NCBI RefSeq assembly: GCF_000151315.2
Contig: NW_011887300.1
Coordinates: 929,003-993,002, forward strand
DNA: 64,000 bases
DNA from: Capsaspora owczarzaki ATCC 30864
Lineage: Eukaryota; Opisthokonta; Filasterea
Reading direction: 5' to 3'
Part shown: positions 9,639 through 20,760 of the stretch, piece after piece
Numbering within the stretch: the stretch's first letter is position 1
Layout: each line of letters opens with the position of its first letter
The notes under the pieces: model-generated
What the model was told of the DNA's origin: nothing
The model's database searches: none
What the model saw: the letters and a program-made list of their open reading frames with translations, nothing else
Position numbers and translations under genes: made by a program

Positions 9639-12144
9639 GGCTACAACACCTGCAACTGCTGCAATCTTCCACTTTGACAAGCCGTCGAGTCCAACTCGTG
9701 CGCACGCCAATGAAGGATTGCTTGGCGCCCGTCCACCACCCATTGCCACTCCTGCACTCCCTCTGTCTCACGCGGCAGCAACGTCCTCCAGCATTCATGC
9801 AGCAGCTGGCAACACAACGGCGGCATTGTCAACATCGCCACCGCCAACCACAACGCAGCACAATCCGCACGGTCCTCCACCTTCTCCAGGTGCTGTTTCA
9901 TCGTCGTCAGGAGGCTCGCGACAACGTCATCGTAGCCGATCCAATCCGGCCAAGGTCGCCAACGCTGGCGGTGCTGCAGGCGCGAATGCGTGCGAGGTCA
10001 AGAACACTGTCATTGTCGTCAAAAACTTGCCATTCTCCCTCAATCCCGAGGACATGAAGCTCTGCTTGACGGCATCTCGGGTCAAGGAGGCAGCTGCCTT
10101 GTCGTCGCTGGGGCTGTCGACGCTTCCCGAGGCGGATGATCCGGTGTTTTTGCCTTCCTCGGAAGACAATGGCGTCTCGCTGCTTGCCACAGTCAAAGGC
10201 CCTCTGTTGGACAGCCTGCCGCCTTTTCTTGATGTCGAACTCTGCTATGACGCCAATGGACATTCCCGCGGCGTTGCGTTTGTCACGTACGCCAACTTGG
10301 ACGACTCCGAGCGCGCTCATGGCATCATTGGTAGCGGTGTGGAGGTTGGCGGGCGTCGTCTGTTGGTCGAGTACAAGCGACAGCAGCCACCATCTGCCCC
10401 CAACTCGACCAACTCCTCCAAGGAGGTCACAACCGCAGCTGCAGTTGTCACTGTTACGCTTGCCAACTTTTCCATTCAAGCAACCCACCACCAGCAGCAT
10501 CCGCACCTCCCCCACCATCACCACCACCACCACCAGCAGCAGCACCATCATCATTTCTCGGGACCATCACTTGTTCAATCAGAGCTGCACCACTCTTCAA
10601 CGGATGCGCTCGACGCCGTCCATGCCGCTGCTGACGACGAGGCCCGCCTGCTGCACACGCAGCTCAAGTCCTTCAAGTACAACGACACAATGACCGTCAT
10701 GGAATTTCCAGCGCACTTTTCGGCGCATCAGCGCAAACTGGTGCACATGATGGCCGAGCGCTTGGACCTCAACCACGCATCCGAGGGCGACGGCCACATT
10801 CGCACCATCAAGGTCTGGAAGAAGATTGCCCCCAAACCATCGATTCTCGCGACGCTTCCTGATGCACCCACCGAGACGACTGCAGAGCTCGACACAACCG
10901 TGTTTCGCCCACGCTCTCAAACGCTGGACGGACATCATTCGGGCCGATCGAGTTCCAGCAGCTCGAGCCACCCGCGAGGCGGCGGTGCCCACCACCAGCA
11001 CCAGCGAGGCACCACTCCATCGCCGCCATTGTCCAACCAAAGCTCTCCAACCGCGCCAGAGCGCTCCATGCCGGCCGGATCGCGCTCGAGCGCCTCTTCC
11101 ATTCCGCTGATGCAGTTGCCCTCCTCTCACCGGCGCCAGCGGCCTTCTGTTGATTATTCCGCCTCACTGTCGCTCTCTGGCTCCATGGGCCAGCTGCACT
11201 CCGGCTCGTCGGGCGTTGGTTTGATTGGAGACGTGCCGGTGACTGGAGGGCTCACGCGTCGATCCTTCCAACGGAGCAACGATTCTCTCTCTGGCTCTCT
11301 GTCGTCCTCGTCGTACCTGGGTCTGTCCGCTCTTGCTCCGCCCAGCCAGTCTCTGGTGCCCACTCCCTACTCGTCTTCGCCCTCAAACGCAACATCCCCG
11401 TCGCTGCTCACCTCTGCCAGCCTGCCGTTTACTGCCCTCTCGCCCGGTCGATCTGCTTCCAACATTGAAGCTGTTGTGGCGTCGACCGACGGCAGCAACA
11501 GCAGCGGCTCTACGACCGGCAGTGGTGGAGTCAGCGCTCGCCAACCGCGCGGTCCTGACGGCACGAAAGGGTTTGCCTTTCCACGCTCAGGGGAGCCCAC
11601 TCCGCAAGATTTTGTTGACGCTCTGCTCTCTTCGGTGGCTCGTGAGCATGGCCAGCAGCAGTACCAGCAGCAACAGCACCAGCATCACCAGCGACACGGC
11701 GCAGCAGCCATCGGTCTCGCCACGCATCGAGCCCTGCTTCGCGATCCAGTCGTTGCCCCTGCCCCTGTTTCCCGCTTGCCTCCGTCATCGCATGCAAACA
11801 CTGTCGCCCGACAACAGCTGCAAGACCTCGCACAACAGGCGCTCTTGGTGACGCCTCCGCATCCGTCGTCGACTGGCACTGGCACGGCCATGGCCGGATC
11901 CTCGCTGCCCGCCGCATCCTTCATGTACTCGTCCATGCCTGTGAGAATTCCATCGTCGAGAGCTGCGGCGCGTAGTGACAAAGGCGAGCGGAATTCAAGC
12001 GTGAGCGGCAGTGCCAGCGGTCTTGCGACGCCGTTCACCTCGCTTGCGTCCTCCGAGGTTGGCAGTTTCAAGCTCAACCCTCACGCAAGCTCGTTTGATC
12101 TTGAAGGGGCGGCTCCAGGTTCGCAGCCTTATTCGCGGAGGTGA
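8455..12144 (+). CDS. RRM and R3H domain RNA-binding protein (Pin4/Mdt1-like)
   Basis: A single-exon 1229-residue protein starting at the ATG at 8455 (MEDDDVFAF). Residues ~1-510 are low complexity: Ala, Ser, Gly and His runs, including an uninterrupted poly-Ala of about 17 encoded by GCT at 9594-9643. An RRM spans ~517-642. RNP2 is VIVVKNLPF; an insertion of about 45 residues follows helix 1; RNP1 is HSRGVAFVTY and the last strand GGRRLLVEYKRQ. After a poly-His linker comes an R3H domain at ~725-792 (AHQRKLVHMMAERLDLNHAS). The same RRM-then-R3H order, with the same spacing and the 'GRRLLVEYK' end, is known from fungal Pin4/Mdt1-type proteins linked to checkpoint and mRNA control. The C-terminal ~430 residues are Ser/Pro/Thr-rich with possible S/T-P sites. 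The domain calls are firm; cellular role is inferred from the fungal family only. Confidence 0.85.
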
Positions 12145-12421
12145 TTGATTTATTGTTAGCTTCTTTTTTTTTCTTGGTTTTGTTTTGTTTCTTGGATTTT
12201 GACTGGTTTTTTTTAATTTCTCGTTTCTGTTGTGCTTGGATGTGTTCTTCCTCGTTGACACTAATTTATTCATTGAGCATTTTCTCTCACACGGCTGTCG
12301 TCTTTTGAAATTGTGGATTTTGAATCGTTCTGGTCATTTTACGGAATGAGTCACGGAGGCACGTTGCGTAGGGATGACGCACCATGCACAAAGCAAAAAA
12401 AAAAAAAAAAGCTTCAATCAC
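12145..12421. other. Convergent 3' intergenic region
   Basis: 277 bp between the stop codons of the RRM-R3H gene and Arpin, with T-rich stretches on the left and an A-run (about 12395-12410). It presumably holds both 3' UTRs and polyadenylation signals. No gene seen. Confidence 0.6.
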
Positions 12422-13611
12422 TCAATCCCACTCGCTGTCGTCGGCGCTCGCGCCGGCCTTGTCCTTGGTGCTGAGGTTGGCCTCGGTCTGCTTGCCCTTG
12501 GTCATCAGCTTGTCAGTCCAAGACTGGCCGACCGGCTGATCGCCGCTGTAGTTTGCGATTTGCGAGGTGGCCGTGTCCAGGCGTGCGATGGTTTCTGAAG
12601 TAAAAACGGGAACGAGGGTGAGAACTGGAGCAAAAATCTGATGCAGTGCAGCCTGGCTCAAAACCAGATGTGCTTCACTTGAACGAACAATCCCCAAATG
12701 ATACCCGTCGTCAACAGACTGGTCTTCTTTACCGATGAACGGCGACTCGCCGCGAGTCTTGAGACGCACGCCGTCGCCCTTGTAGAACTCAAACTTTTTC
12801 AGGACGTCTTCCTCGCCCCAGAACTCGAGCGTTTTTCCAGACGTCGCGTGTCCCGGTCGTGCGAGCTTGGACACGGTTGGTGCAACCATACGATGCAGCT
12901 GATCGACCGAAACAGCATCGGCATCCGAGTCCTTGAGCTCTGACAGCCCGAACAACATCGAATCGAAAATCAGACCAAAACCCCAAGCGAGAAAAAGTTC
13001 TCGATCGAGCTTCTTCTGCATGACACCATGGTATTCAGATTCCTTGTCAATCACTTACTGTACGAGCTGTTGAGGTAGCCCGTGTTGACCTTGGTCGTCT
13101 TGCCCTGGTTGGCTTCAATTTCCTTGCCCTTCTCGTCGTACTGCCTGCGGAAGGCGCTCACGTAATCGCAATGCAGGATGATGAATCGGTGCTAAGAATC
13201 ATTTGCAAACCCGATCCAATGTCATGAGTGAGTGAGTGAGTGAGTGAGTGAGGTCGTATACATCTCAAATTTCCAGCAAGAACTGTGTTGTACCTTTGCA
13301 CCGCTCGCGTCCGTGATTGTGTGGCGCGTGCGTTCTGCAAAGCGACCCTCGAACAGCACTCCGACGCCACTGCGCAGTGTCCCCAACCCCAGGAGTGGTT
13401 CGACAAACCCATGCCAGGATCACGTATGAAGCAAAATTTGAGTGCCTCCATTCAATTCTCAATGCAGAACAGTCTCACTTCTGTGTGACTTTTTGACTCG
13501 GATGGGGGTACTCTACCTGCCGCCGATGGAGAGCGATCCGGCGTAGTTGGACGCAGTGCTGGGCGTGGACTGGAGCGCCCTGTCGTCGTACAGCATGTGC
13601 TCGCGGGACAT
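12422..13611 (-). CDS. ARPIN: Arpin, Arp2/3 complex inhibitor
   Basis: Arpin inhibits the Arp2/3 actin nucleator at lamellipodia downstream of Rac, using an acidic C-terminal tail. Five exons: 13611-13517, 13369-13294, 13191-13059, 12939-12733 and 12594-12422. All phases agree, giving 227 residues against 226 in human. Matching segments in order: MSREHMLYDDRAL start; GVGVLFEGRFAERTRHTITD; YDEKGKEIEANQGKTTKVNT with GYLNSSYK; GVRLKTRGESPFI; ETIARLDTATSQIANYSGD; QSWTDKLMTKGKQ; and the terminal DDSEWD. That tail carries the single Trp in an acidic context that contacts Arp2/3 in the known family. The exon 2 acceptor (CGCAG) was chosen because it alone restores the G-x-G-V-L-(F/L)-E-G motif in frame. 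Retention of the acidic tail suggests the regulatory function is conserved. It lies tail-to-tail with the RRM-R3H gene. Confidence 0.94.
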
Positions 13612-14333
13612 TGTGAGATTGTAGTAATGGAGCTGAACTTGGTGAACTGTGAACTGAGCTTGTCTTCCAAACGAAACTAACTATGGATGTGAATGGAGTG
13701 TTGCGTTATAATAAGGTGATGGTTGTTTGATTGACTGACTGATTGATTGATTGATGATCGAGGAAGCTGCCACGAAAAGACAGGAAGGACGCTGAGATTG
13801 GAATTGGAGATGGAAGTATGGATGGAGACGTTGTGCTGCCTTTCAAAAAAACAAAGCTCTGACGTGTCCACTTGATCAACCAACTTGGCGTTGCACGAGA
13901 CCAGACCGGGGTGGCTGGCTCAGTTTGCACCGAGGATCACCAGCTTGGCGTTCTCGTTTCTCTCGCCTCCATCATCCTCGATCGTCTTGCGCCTGTGTTT
14001 TGTTTTTGGATGTGGTGATGATGAGAAGAGGTGTGTTGTTGATTTGTGTTTTGAGAGATTCTATAGATTGATTTGGACATGTACTTGTAGTTTCCGACTT
14101 GTGAATTAAAATGTCGATTGAATTTTTGTACTGTATTCGACTTTCTGATTTCTTCACAATAGTTGCGCATAACAACAAGCAACAAACAATAACAACAGCA
14201 ACAAACAAACAATACCACAACAACAAACAAACAACAACAACGTGCTGAAAAATGACGAGCGAAAAAGAACAAGTAGACTAACCCTCATTCGTACATGACA
14301 CTAGACCACCAGTACCACATTTCCCGCTTGTCA
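13612..14333. other. Intergenic region upstream of Arpin
   Basis: 722 bp with no convincing coding signal. It contains short simple repeats (TTGA units around 13735-13756) and an AACA-rich stretch (about 14174-14240). It should hold the Arpin promoter and the 3' end of the LRR-kinase transcript. Confidence 0.5.
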
Positions 14334-16330
14334 TCAAGGATCCAACGAAACAAGGATGCTACCAAACGATGGACGGTCATCGGCAGCGTCGTCAAGACAC
14401 TCCATCGCAAGTGTGAGAAGCTCGCTGATGCTCCGGAGCTCTGCCTCGCTTGGTTTGAGGGCCGAGTCCAGCATCTCAATGAATTTCTGGGTTTTCACAG
14501 CCTTGCGCATATCAGTTTTCAGTCTGGGCCCGGGCTTGGCGGCGGTCGCGAGCTCGAGCAGAATCATGCCAAAAGCATAAACGTCCGTCTTGATGGTCAT
14601 TCTACCCTCGGCAAAGAACTCGGGGCACATGTAAGCAGCTGTGCCTTGAACGTTTTGAGTACGCAGGTAGCTCTTATCATCGAGGTGTTTGGCAGCACGG
14701 ACGAAAATCAGCCACTTTTGCGTTAAAGTACGCGTCCAAAAGCACATTGTCCGTCTTGAGGTCGAGGTGGAACAGAACATGGTCAGGAAAGGCTGTCTGG
14801 ACGTAGTGCATGCCACGGGCAACATCAGCCGCGATGCGATGGCGCTGAGACCAAGTCAGCGGAGGAGTGTTGTTTTTGCGATTCAAACGATCGCGGACCG
14901 ATCCGTTGGGCATGAATTCGTAAACCAGGCATCGCTCGTCGCCTTCTTCTGCATACGACAGAATGGCAATAATGTTTGCGTGGCGGAATTTGGACAAAGA
15001 GTCCAGTTCCGACTTGAATTCGACCGTGCCCTGCTTGGATTCGGCGGACAGCTTTTTGATGGCAACACGAGGGCCAGGCAAACTGGCACCGTACACGCGA
15101 CCAAATGCTCCTTCGCCGAGCAGAGAATCAGCGGCAAAGTTGTTCGTGGCGGAGACGAGAGTTGCGAGAGGAATTTGCGCGATGGGTCCGTCAAAATTCG
15201 AAAAAGATCCACCAGCGGCTTGGTTGCGTTCAAGTACATCGATCTGATCAAGAGCTGACTTCAGTTCACGATTCTTGGCAGCAAGCTCTTGATCTTTGGC
15301 AGCAAGCGCCTGATCTCTAGTAGCAAGCTCCTGCTTGTTGGTTGCGAGCTCCTGGTCTTTGGCAGCAAGATCGGATCGAAGCTGTTGCAGCGTCTTATCT
15401 TTGGCAGTGAGATCGGAGCGCAATTGCTGAATTTCAGCTGCAAGATTGACAGCAGGTTGGGGCTTAGGGTGTGCTGCTGCTCGTGCAGCAATCTGCGCCA
15501 GTTCGGCAGGCACCGTAACACGCTGCTGCTGGTCAAGGCCTCTGTTTGGAAGCCCAAGTTCGCCAAAAGCAGGTGAGTGGCGTGTTGTTCATGCAAGAAT
15601 CCAATAAACAAGCAGGCTTACTCTAATGTACACTTGGTATTGCCCGTTTGCATGAGTGCGTTGATTCCCGTTTTGGTCAGGAAATTCTCGTTCAAACTGT
15701 GGTTGTTGTCAATTACATCGTCAGATTGGAGCATGAGTCTAACGGCCGTCAGAGCACCTTGAAGCGATCGATATTTACTAAAACGTTTTCAGCGTCGTGT
15801 TCACTTTGAGTGCCTCAGCAAATGCTCGTGCTCCAATGTCACCAATCTGATTACCTCTCAGACTGTCCGTCCCTCCATCAGTGAGCACTCTTCTGAATCA
15901 ACCACTCACATACACCAATGAAGTGAGATGCTTTACTTGAGCGTAGTGAGCGTCTTGTTCACTTTGAGTGCCTCAGCAAATGCTCGTGCTCCAATGTCAC
16001 CAATCTGATTACCTCTCAGACTGTCCGTCCCTCCATCAGTGAGCACTCTTCTGAATCGCCCACTCCCACGCATCAATCAAAGTGGAATGGCTTACCCGAG
16101 CTCAGTCAGTCTCGTGTTCACTTTGAGTGCCTCAGCAATCGCCATCGCACCAGCAGCATCAATTTGATTGTGGGACAGACTGTCCGTTCCCAAGCAGTCA
16201 TTCTCGTCAGCACTCAAAACTGTGTTCCAAATCAACTCGGGCCTTTCTCTTACAGGAGCCTTCCACTCGCGTTCTTGATTTGATCATGCAACTCGCGCTG
16301 TCTCTGATTCATATTCAGATACGACAGCAT
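14334..16330 (-). CDS. LRR - coiled-coil - kinase protein (TKL/RLK-like), frameshifted at the DFG motif
   Basis: Six exons: 16330-16254, 16179-16096, 16020-15937, 15862-15779, 15696-15622 and 15541-14334. After a 26-residue start come three exons of exactly 84 nt, all phase 2, each encoding one ribonuclease-inhibitor-type LRR (e.g. GNQIGDIGARAFAEALKVN), then a fourth partial LRR exon. The last exon has a coiled coil built on repeats of L-A-A-K-D-Q-E, then a kinase: glycine loop GEGAFGRVYG, VAIKKL lysine, ERCLVYEFMPNGS hinge. The catalytic loop is HLDLKTDN, so HRD Arg is Leu while the catalytic Asp remains. The frame breaks at ADF (14704-14709): the next residues are out of frame by one base, and GTAAYMCPEFF and DVYAFGMILLELA continue in the other frame to the stop. 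LRR plus Pelle/IRAK/RLK-type kinase suggests intracellular signalling. Either the allele is broken or the assembly has an indel. No signal peptide seen. Confidence 0.82.
15779..16179 (-). repeat. Tandem LRR exon-intron duplications (~158 bp period)
   Basis: The LRR exons begin at 16179, 16020 and 15862, spaced 158-159 bp. The two downstream copies share about 99 identical bases, including exon and flanking intron (15801-15899 versus 15959-16057). The third copy is diverged. This indicates recent unequal exchange that duplicated whole exon-plus-intron units. Confidence 0.88.
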
Positions 16331-17579
16331 TTTGGGAAATCAGGACAGCGAACGACGACTGTCCCCCTCCTCACCCAAAACAGAAAGTATGCGGTACAAG
16401 TACGCAAAAAGTATGATCGAAATTGAATACACGTTCATCACAACTCCCAACAGAATCGGGGTGTGTAACACGGTCAGAGCAAAAGCAAAACGAGCGAGCA
16501 ATTTCAAACTCGCATGCACTCAAAGTCACTTGGTGAAACTCGCAGATTGGCACTTTTCTTTGAGTATCGTCATCTTCGTCAACCAATCAAGTGGAAACGC
16601 CAGCGGTGGCCATGGTGCTATTCAGAACGCATTCGCCGCTCGACCGACCTCGAACGGCCAACCCGTTCTCCACGACGCGGAGCACTTTTTTTCAGCATAC
16701 AAAGAGACATTTGGGTAGTAAAACCACATTGCGAGCCTTGTCGCGTCCAACGCCGACCCGGAGACCCGGCACATCGTCGATAAACCTGTCGACTCGAGCA
16801 ACGAGGATTGCTAGCGTGATTTCCTTTGTCCCGCTATCCCACCACCAATAAATCCATTACTGTTTGATTCGAAATATAGTTTTACATCTAATTTGTAGAG
16901 AACATGTGTCCTCGCTTGCGCTGGGACCCGCAATCAAACCATGGGAAATTTGAGCAACATTCTCGGAGCCGGCGAAGCGACGATCGCCCATCAAGGCACA
17001 GTGCCCTTCCAGATAAGTGCTCCCCAGAGCCTTTTGGATGATATTATGTCAAGATCAATAAATTTGGACGAGTGGCATGCTCAAAGTGAACTTTTGGTTG
17101 ACTGAAGGACATTGCTTTGATGGTTGTGCAATCAGAAGCCAAGACGGTAGCGATACACGCCAATCCCTTTCTCCCTTTCCCCATGTACACAAACAAGCCA
17201 TGCCAATAAATTAGAAGTGTAGCGGGGGTCGAAAATGACAACAGAATGGCGCTGTGGCAATGCGCAACTGATCATGGCAATCGACAACATGTTCGCCCTT
17301 CGCTCGACCTTCAGGCCTACTTTTGCCATGGAGTATTGATATCTGCATATGGTACAATCTCATAAAATGGTGGAATTGTAGGGCGAACAGGGACTGAAGG
17401 GCAACATTGTCAGCGAGCCAACGTTTTTCTCCAGTTTTCTCAGTTCTTTGTGCTCGTCTTCTCGCCAGTACTCTGTCAACAATTTCTCCTTGACTGTGGA
17501 TCTTTCCTCCTCTCATTGAATCGCCATCTTCATCATCACTTTTGTACATGTATTTGCAAATGCAGTCCTTTCTTCCACA
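16331..17579. promoter_or_regulatory. Divergent intergenic region (LRR-kinase / P450)
   Basis: 1.25 kb between divergent start codons. ORFs here are short, lack ATG starts or lack any domain-like sequence, so I annotate no gene. Both promoters should lie here. Confidence 0.5.
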
Positions 17580-20553
17580 ATGCTTCTTCAGGCGATCCTG
17601 TTCGCTGCCGTCGCTGCGCTCGCGTTCGTCTACTTTAAGGTGCGCGGCACGGCGCCGTTCCTCGACTTTCCCGGTCCGCCGCGTCACTGGTTTTGGCAGA
17701 ATGCGCGCCAAGTCACCAAAGTGCTCCATGCACGGTAAGCCCCCCCCCCCAAGTCCCAGACAACGACAGGCAGAGTGTGAAGTGTGAAAAAAAAAAAAAA
17801 AAAAACGCCGTTCGTTTTCACCTCCAAAGCGAGCTGCTGTTTGATGGCGTTTTTGTTTTGACCTGGTTCGGTGAGATTGAGTTCAACGAGAGTACAAGCA
17901 AGATGAGGGGAGGGAGAGTGGAGGGGATCGCACTTGGCTGTATTGAGTGGAAGGGGCCAACTGATGACCCGAAACTGAACTGTGGGTCTTTTTTTTTTTT
18001 TTTTTTTTTTGGTTTCGATTCTTTTTCTTTGTTTTCGTTCCGCTGCTGCTGGACCAACGCCGCCGCCTGCGTCCGTCCAAAGAACGATAGAGCGAGTATG
18101 GGTCTGTATGAGCGAGTGAGAGTGAGTGGGGCTGAGTGAGAGCGGTCGACCTCCGAAGAACAGCACAAGGTGCAAGTGTGGCCACGTGAAGTTCCGCTCC
18201 TTCCGTCTTGTTGGACGCTTCTTCACTGGGTTTTTTGCGCTTCCGTCATCCAGCATTTGCTGAGATCTGATCAGGCTTCCATTGCTGATCCGTTTCGTCA
18301 TTGCAGTCGGAGGTGGATTCGGAAGAGCAACAACGAAAAAACGCGTTCTGCTCAAGTTCAATGGAAATTGCATTGAGTTTTTTTTTTTTTTTTTTTTTTT
18401 TTTGATTTTTCAATTGAATGGAAATCATGAGGAAGGTCAGCTGGACAAATCGGAAAAAAGAAGAAAAAAAGCAATCGCAACACGATGAAAGAAGACCAAA
18501 GAAGATCGTCACGTTTGAGCATCAACGAAATAATGGAACAAGCGAGAGAAGGGGTGGGGAGGGGGGAAAGGAAGAAGCCACTCAACATTGTAAGGAAAAG
18601 GAAGTGCGGAGGGGTTTTGGCATGATCACTCTGATCTCGGACCACAGTTATGTGACTTGTGTCGAACATGCTCATTCAGAGCGTAGGGTAGTGCGAGAGT
18701 AGTGAAATGGCGAGGAACGCTTGAAGCAACAATGGCGAGGAACGCTTGAAGCAACAATGCAATAACGCTGAAAAAGCTCAGAAAACTCAGAAAACTCGTT
18801 TCATGTCGAGCATCGTCCAGCTCTCACTCACCCTCGACCTTGTCTCCCCAACTTCTTGCTCACGACAGACACGACTGGTGGCGCGCCATTTCCAAGGAGT
18901 ACGGAAACATTGTCTACTATCGTTCGCTCGGCATCAACATTCTGAACGTCTCAGACCCCGAAATCCTCGACCAAGTGTTCAAGAACTACACCATCTTCCC
19001 ATCCCGAGCACTCAAGAACCCCTTCGTTCGCGTCCTGCCTCTCGGGTATGGCCTGTTTGTTTCCAATTTTTTTCTTGGTGGTGTTTTTGATTTGTCCATC
19101 AACTTACCTTCCCTCTGTCTCCCTGCTTGCTCGCATCCTAGATTGGTTGCAATGGAAACGAGCGATCGCTGGTCGCGCCATCGTCGGTAAGCTCTCTACT
19201 CGCAATACTTTTCTTGTCATTTCCCCACCATCCACTCGCTCACTCATTTCCTTTTTTGCAGTCTCTTGTCGCCGCTGTTTGCTGAAAAGTTCATGGAGGT
19301 CTACGCCACCGTGTTTATCGCATCTGGCGAGCGCCTCTTCAAGCAATGGCACGAGACCCCTCGCGGCACCAAGATCAACATTTACGAGGCATTCATCCGC
19401 CTGACCCTCGACATTATCGGTCTGACTGGCTTTGGCTACAACTTTGCCGCCCTCGACAACCCCGACTCGCGCTATGTCCACGCCGGCCAAGAGATTCTTG
19501 ACGAGATTGTTCGCCTCAACCTTCTGCCCAAGCCCATCGCTGCTCTCGACCGCGCCAAGAAGGACAAGCTCCGCGACGGTAAGTTTCCACAAAGTTCACC
19601 GTGTTGTTGTTGTTGTGGCATGAAACGACGCAGCCTGCTCACTGCGTTGCCATTTTGGAAACCCCCCCACCCTTCCACCCCAAACAACCTCACTTTTTCT
19701 CAGGCATGAAGGCCTTCGAGGACGTTGTCGACGACGTGGTCAAGGCCAACCGTGCCGGTGGCAACGACGAGGACGAGACCTCCAAGAACATGCTTTCCGA
19801 GCTGCTCCGCATGCAAGATGAGGAGGGCAAGCTGACTCGCGAGGAGGTTCACGACGAAATCATTACGCTCATGATTGCAGGAGTAAGAAGTTGTTCCTTA
19901 AACAAGAGTGTTGACTGAATGCCTTGTCTGTACACTTCACTCACAACTATCCAATCTAAACGCCAACACAGCACGAAACCACCGCCAACACCATGTCGTG
20001 GGCCATCTTCCAGCTCGCTCGCAACCCGTCCGTGCAGGCCAAGCTCCGTCAGGAGATTGAAACAGTGCTCGAGGGCCGCCCACCAAAGTACGAAGACCGC
20101 AAAAACCTGCCCTACACAGAGTGGGTCATCAAGGAATCGCTGCGCATGTACCCAACTCTGCCCATTATTCCTCGTGAGGCCATGGCTGACACTGAAATCC
20201 GTGGCAAGCTCGTGCCAAAGGGCACCTGGGTCCAAGCAGACCTGGTTTCCATGCACAGCGACCCGAAGATTTGGGGCGACCCAGAGACCTTCCGCCCCGA
20301 GCGCTTTGACGAGAGCAACCCGGACAACAACCGCCACCCTGCTGCATTCATGCCGTTCGGAGGTGGTCGCCGCATCTGCATTGGTCAGCGATTTGCCTTC
20401 CTCGAGGCGACGCTCGTGCTGGCTCGCGCCATTCAGCAATTCGAGTTCCGCATGGATCCCGACCAGCAAGTGACTGGCTATACCGACATTTCGTACGGAC
20501 CCAAGATTGGTCTGCTTGTTGATGTCATTCCGATTCAACCAAAGGCTGAATAA
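17580..20553 (+). CDS. Cytochrome P450 monooxygenase
   Basis: A membrane-anchored heme-thiolate monooxygenase of 484 residues, probably in the endoplasmic reticulum. Six exons: 17580-17734, 18869-19045, 19142-19186, 19262-19578, 19704-19882 and 19972-20553, all junctions in frame. The N terminus MLLQAILFAAVAALAFVYF is a signal anchor, followed by a proline-rich hinge (FPGPPRHW). The C-helix motif is SDRWSRHRRLLSPLF, which confirms the tiny 45-nt exon 3. The I-helix is AGHETTANTMSW with the usual acid-Thr pair; the K-helix ExxR is ESLR; PERF follows (TFRPERFD). The heme loop is FGGGRRICIG, with the Cys ligand around residue 427. The overall pattern resembles CYP4/CYP-clan enzymes that hydroxylate fatty acids or related lipids, but substrate cannot be read from sequence. 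The first intron is 1.13 kb with long A and T runs and a 26-bp tandem repeat. It is tail-to-tail with GST. Confidence 0.94.
18713..18765. repeat. 26-bp direct repeat, two copies, in P450 intron 1
   Basis: The unit ATGGCGAGGAACGCTTGAAGCAACA occurs twice back to back. It is intronic, with no coding role apparent. Confidence 0.85.
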
Positions 20554-20760
20554 CCGGGGGAACGGGTTTTAAAATTTTTGGTTGAAGCATTTTGTCGTTC
20601 CGAATACAAGCATTGTTTTGTTAAAGTGTGTTGATGTACTTTTGTTGTTGTTGTTGTTGTTCTTGTTGCTCGCTGTACAAGCGAGAGAATACATGGATTC
20701 ATTTTTGCACGGATGATCAACAAGAGTGACAGCATTATTCTGGATGGGTGGGTGGGGCGT
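20554..20760. other. Convergent 3' region between P450 and GST
   Basis: 207 bp with a TTG microsatellite (about 20641-20660). It presumably contains both polyadenylation sites. No gene. Confidence 0.6.

Noticed and set aside
15779-16179. Regular ~158-bp repeats that could be mistaken for a CRISPR-like or satellite array
   Set aside because: Each unit contains an in-frame LRR exon with splice sites, and the genome is eukaryotic.
16332-16718. 128-codon ORF beginning with a myristoylation-like MGNQDSE
   Set aside because: The initiator would be TTG, not ATG, and it overlaps the first exon of the LRR-kinase in antisense.
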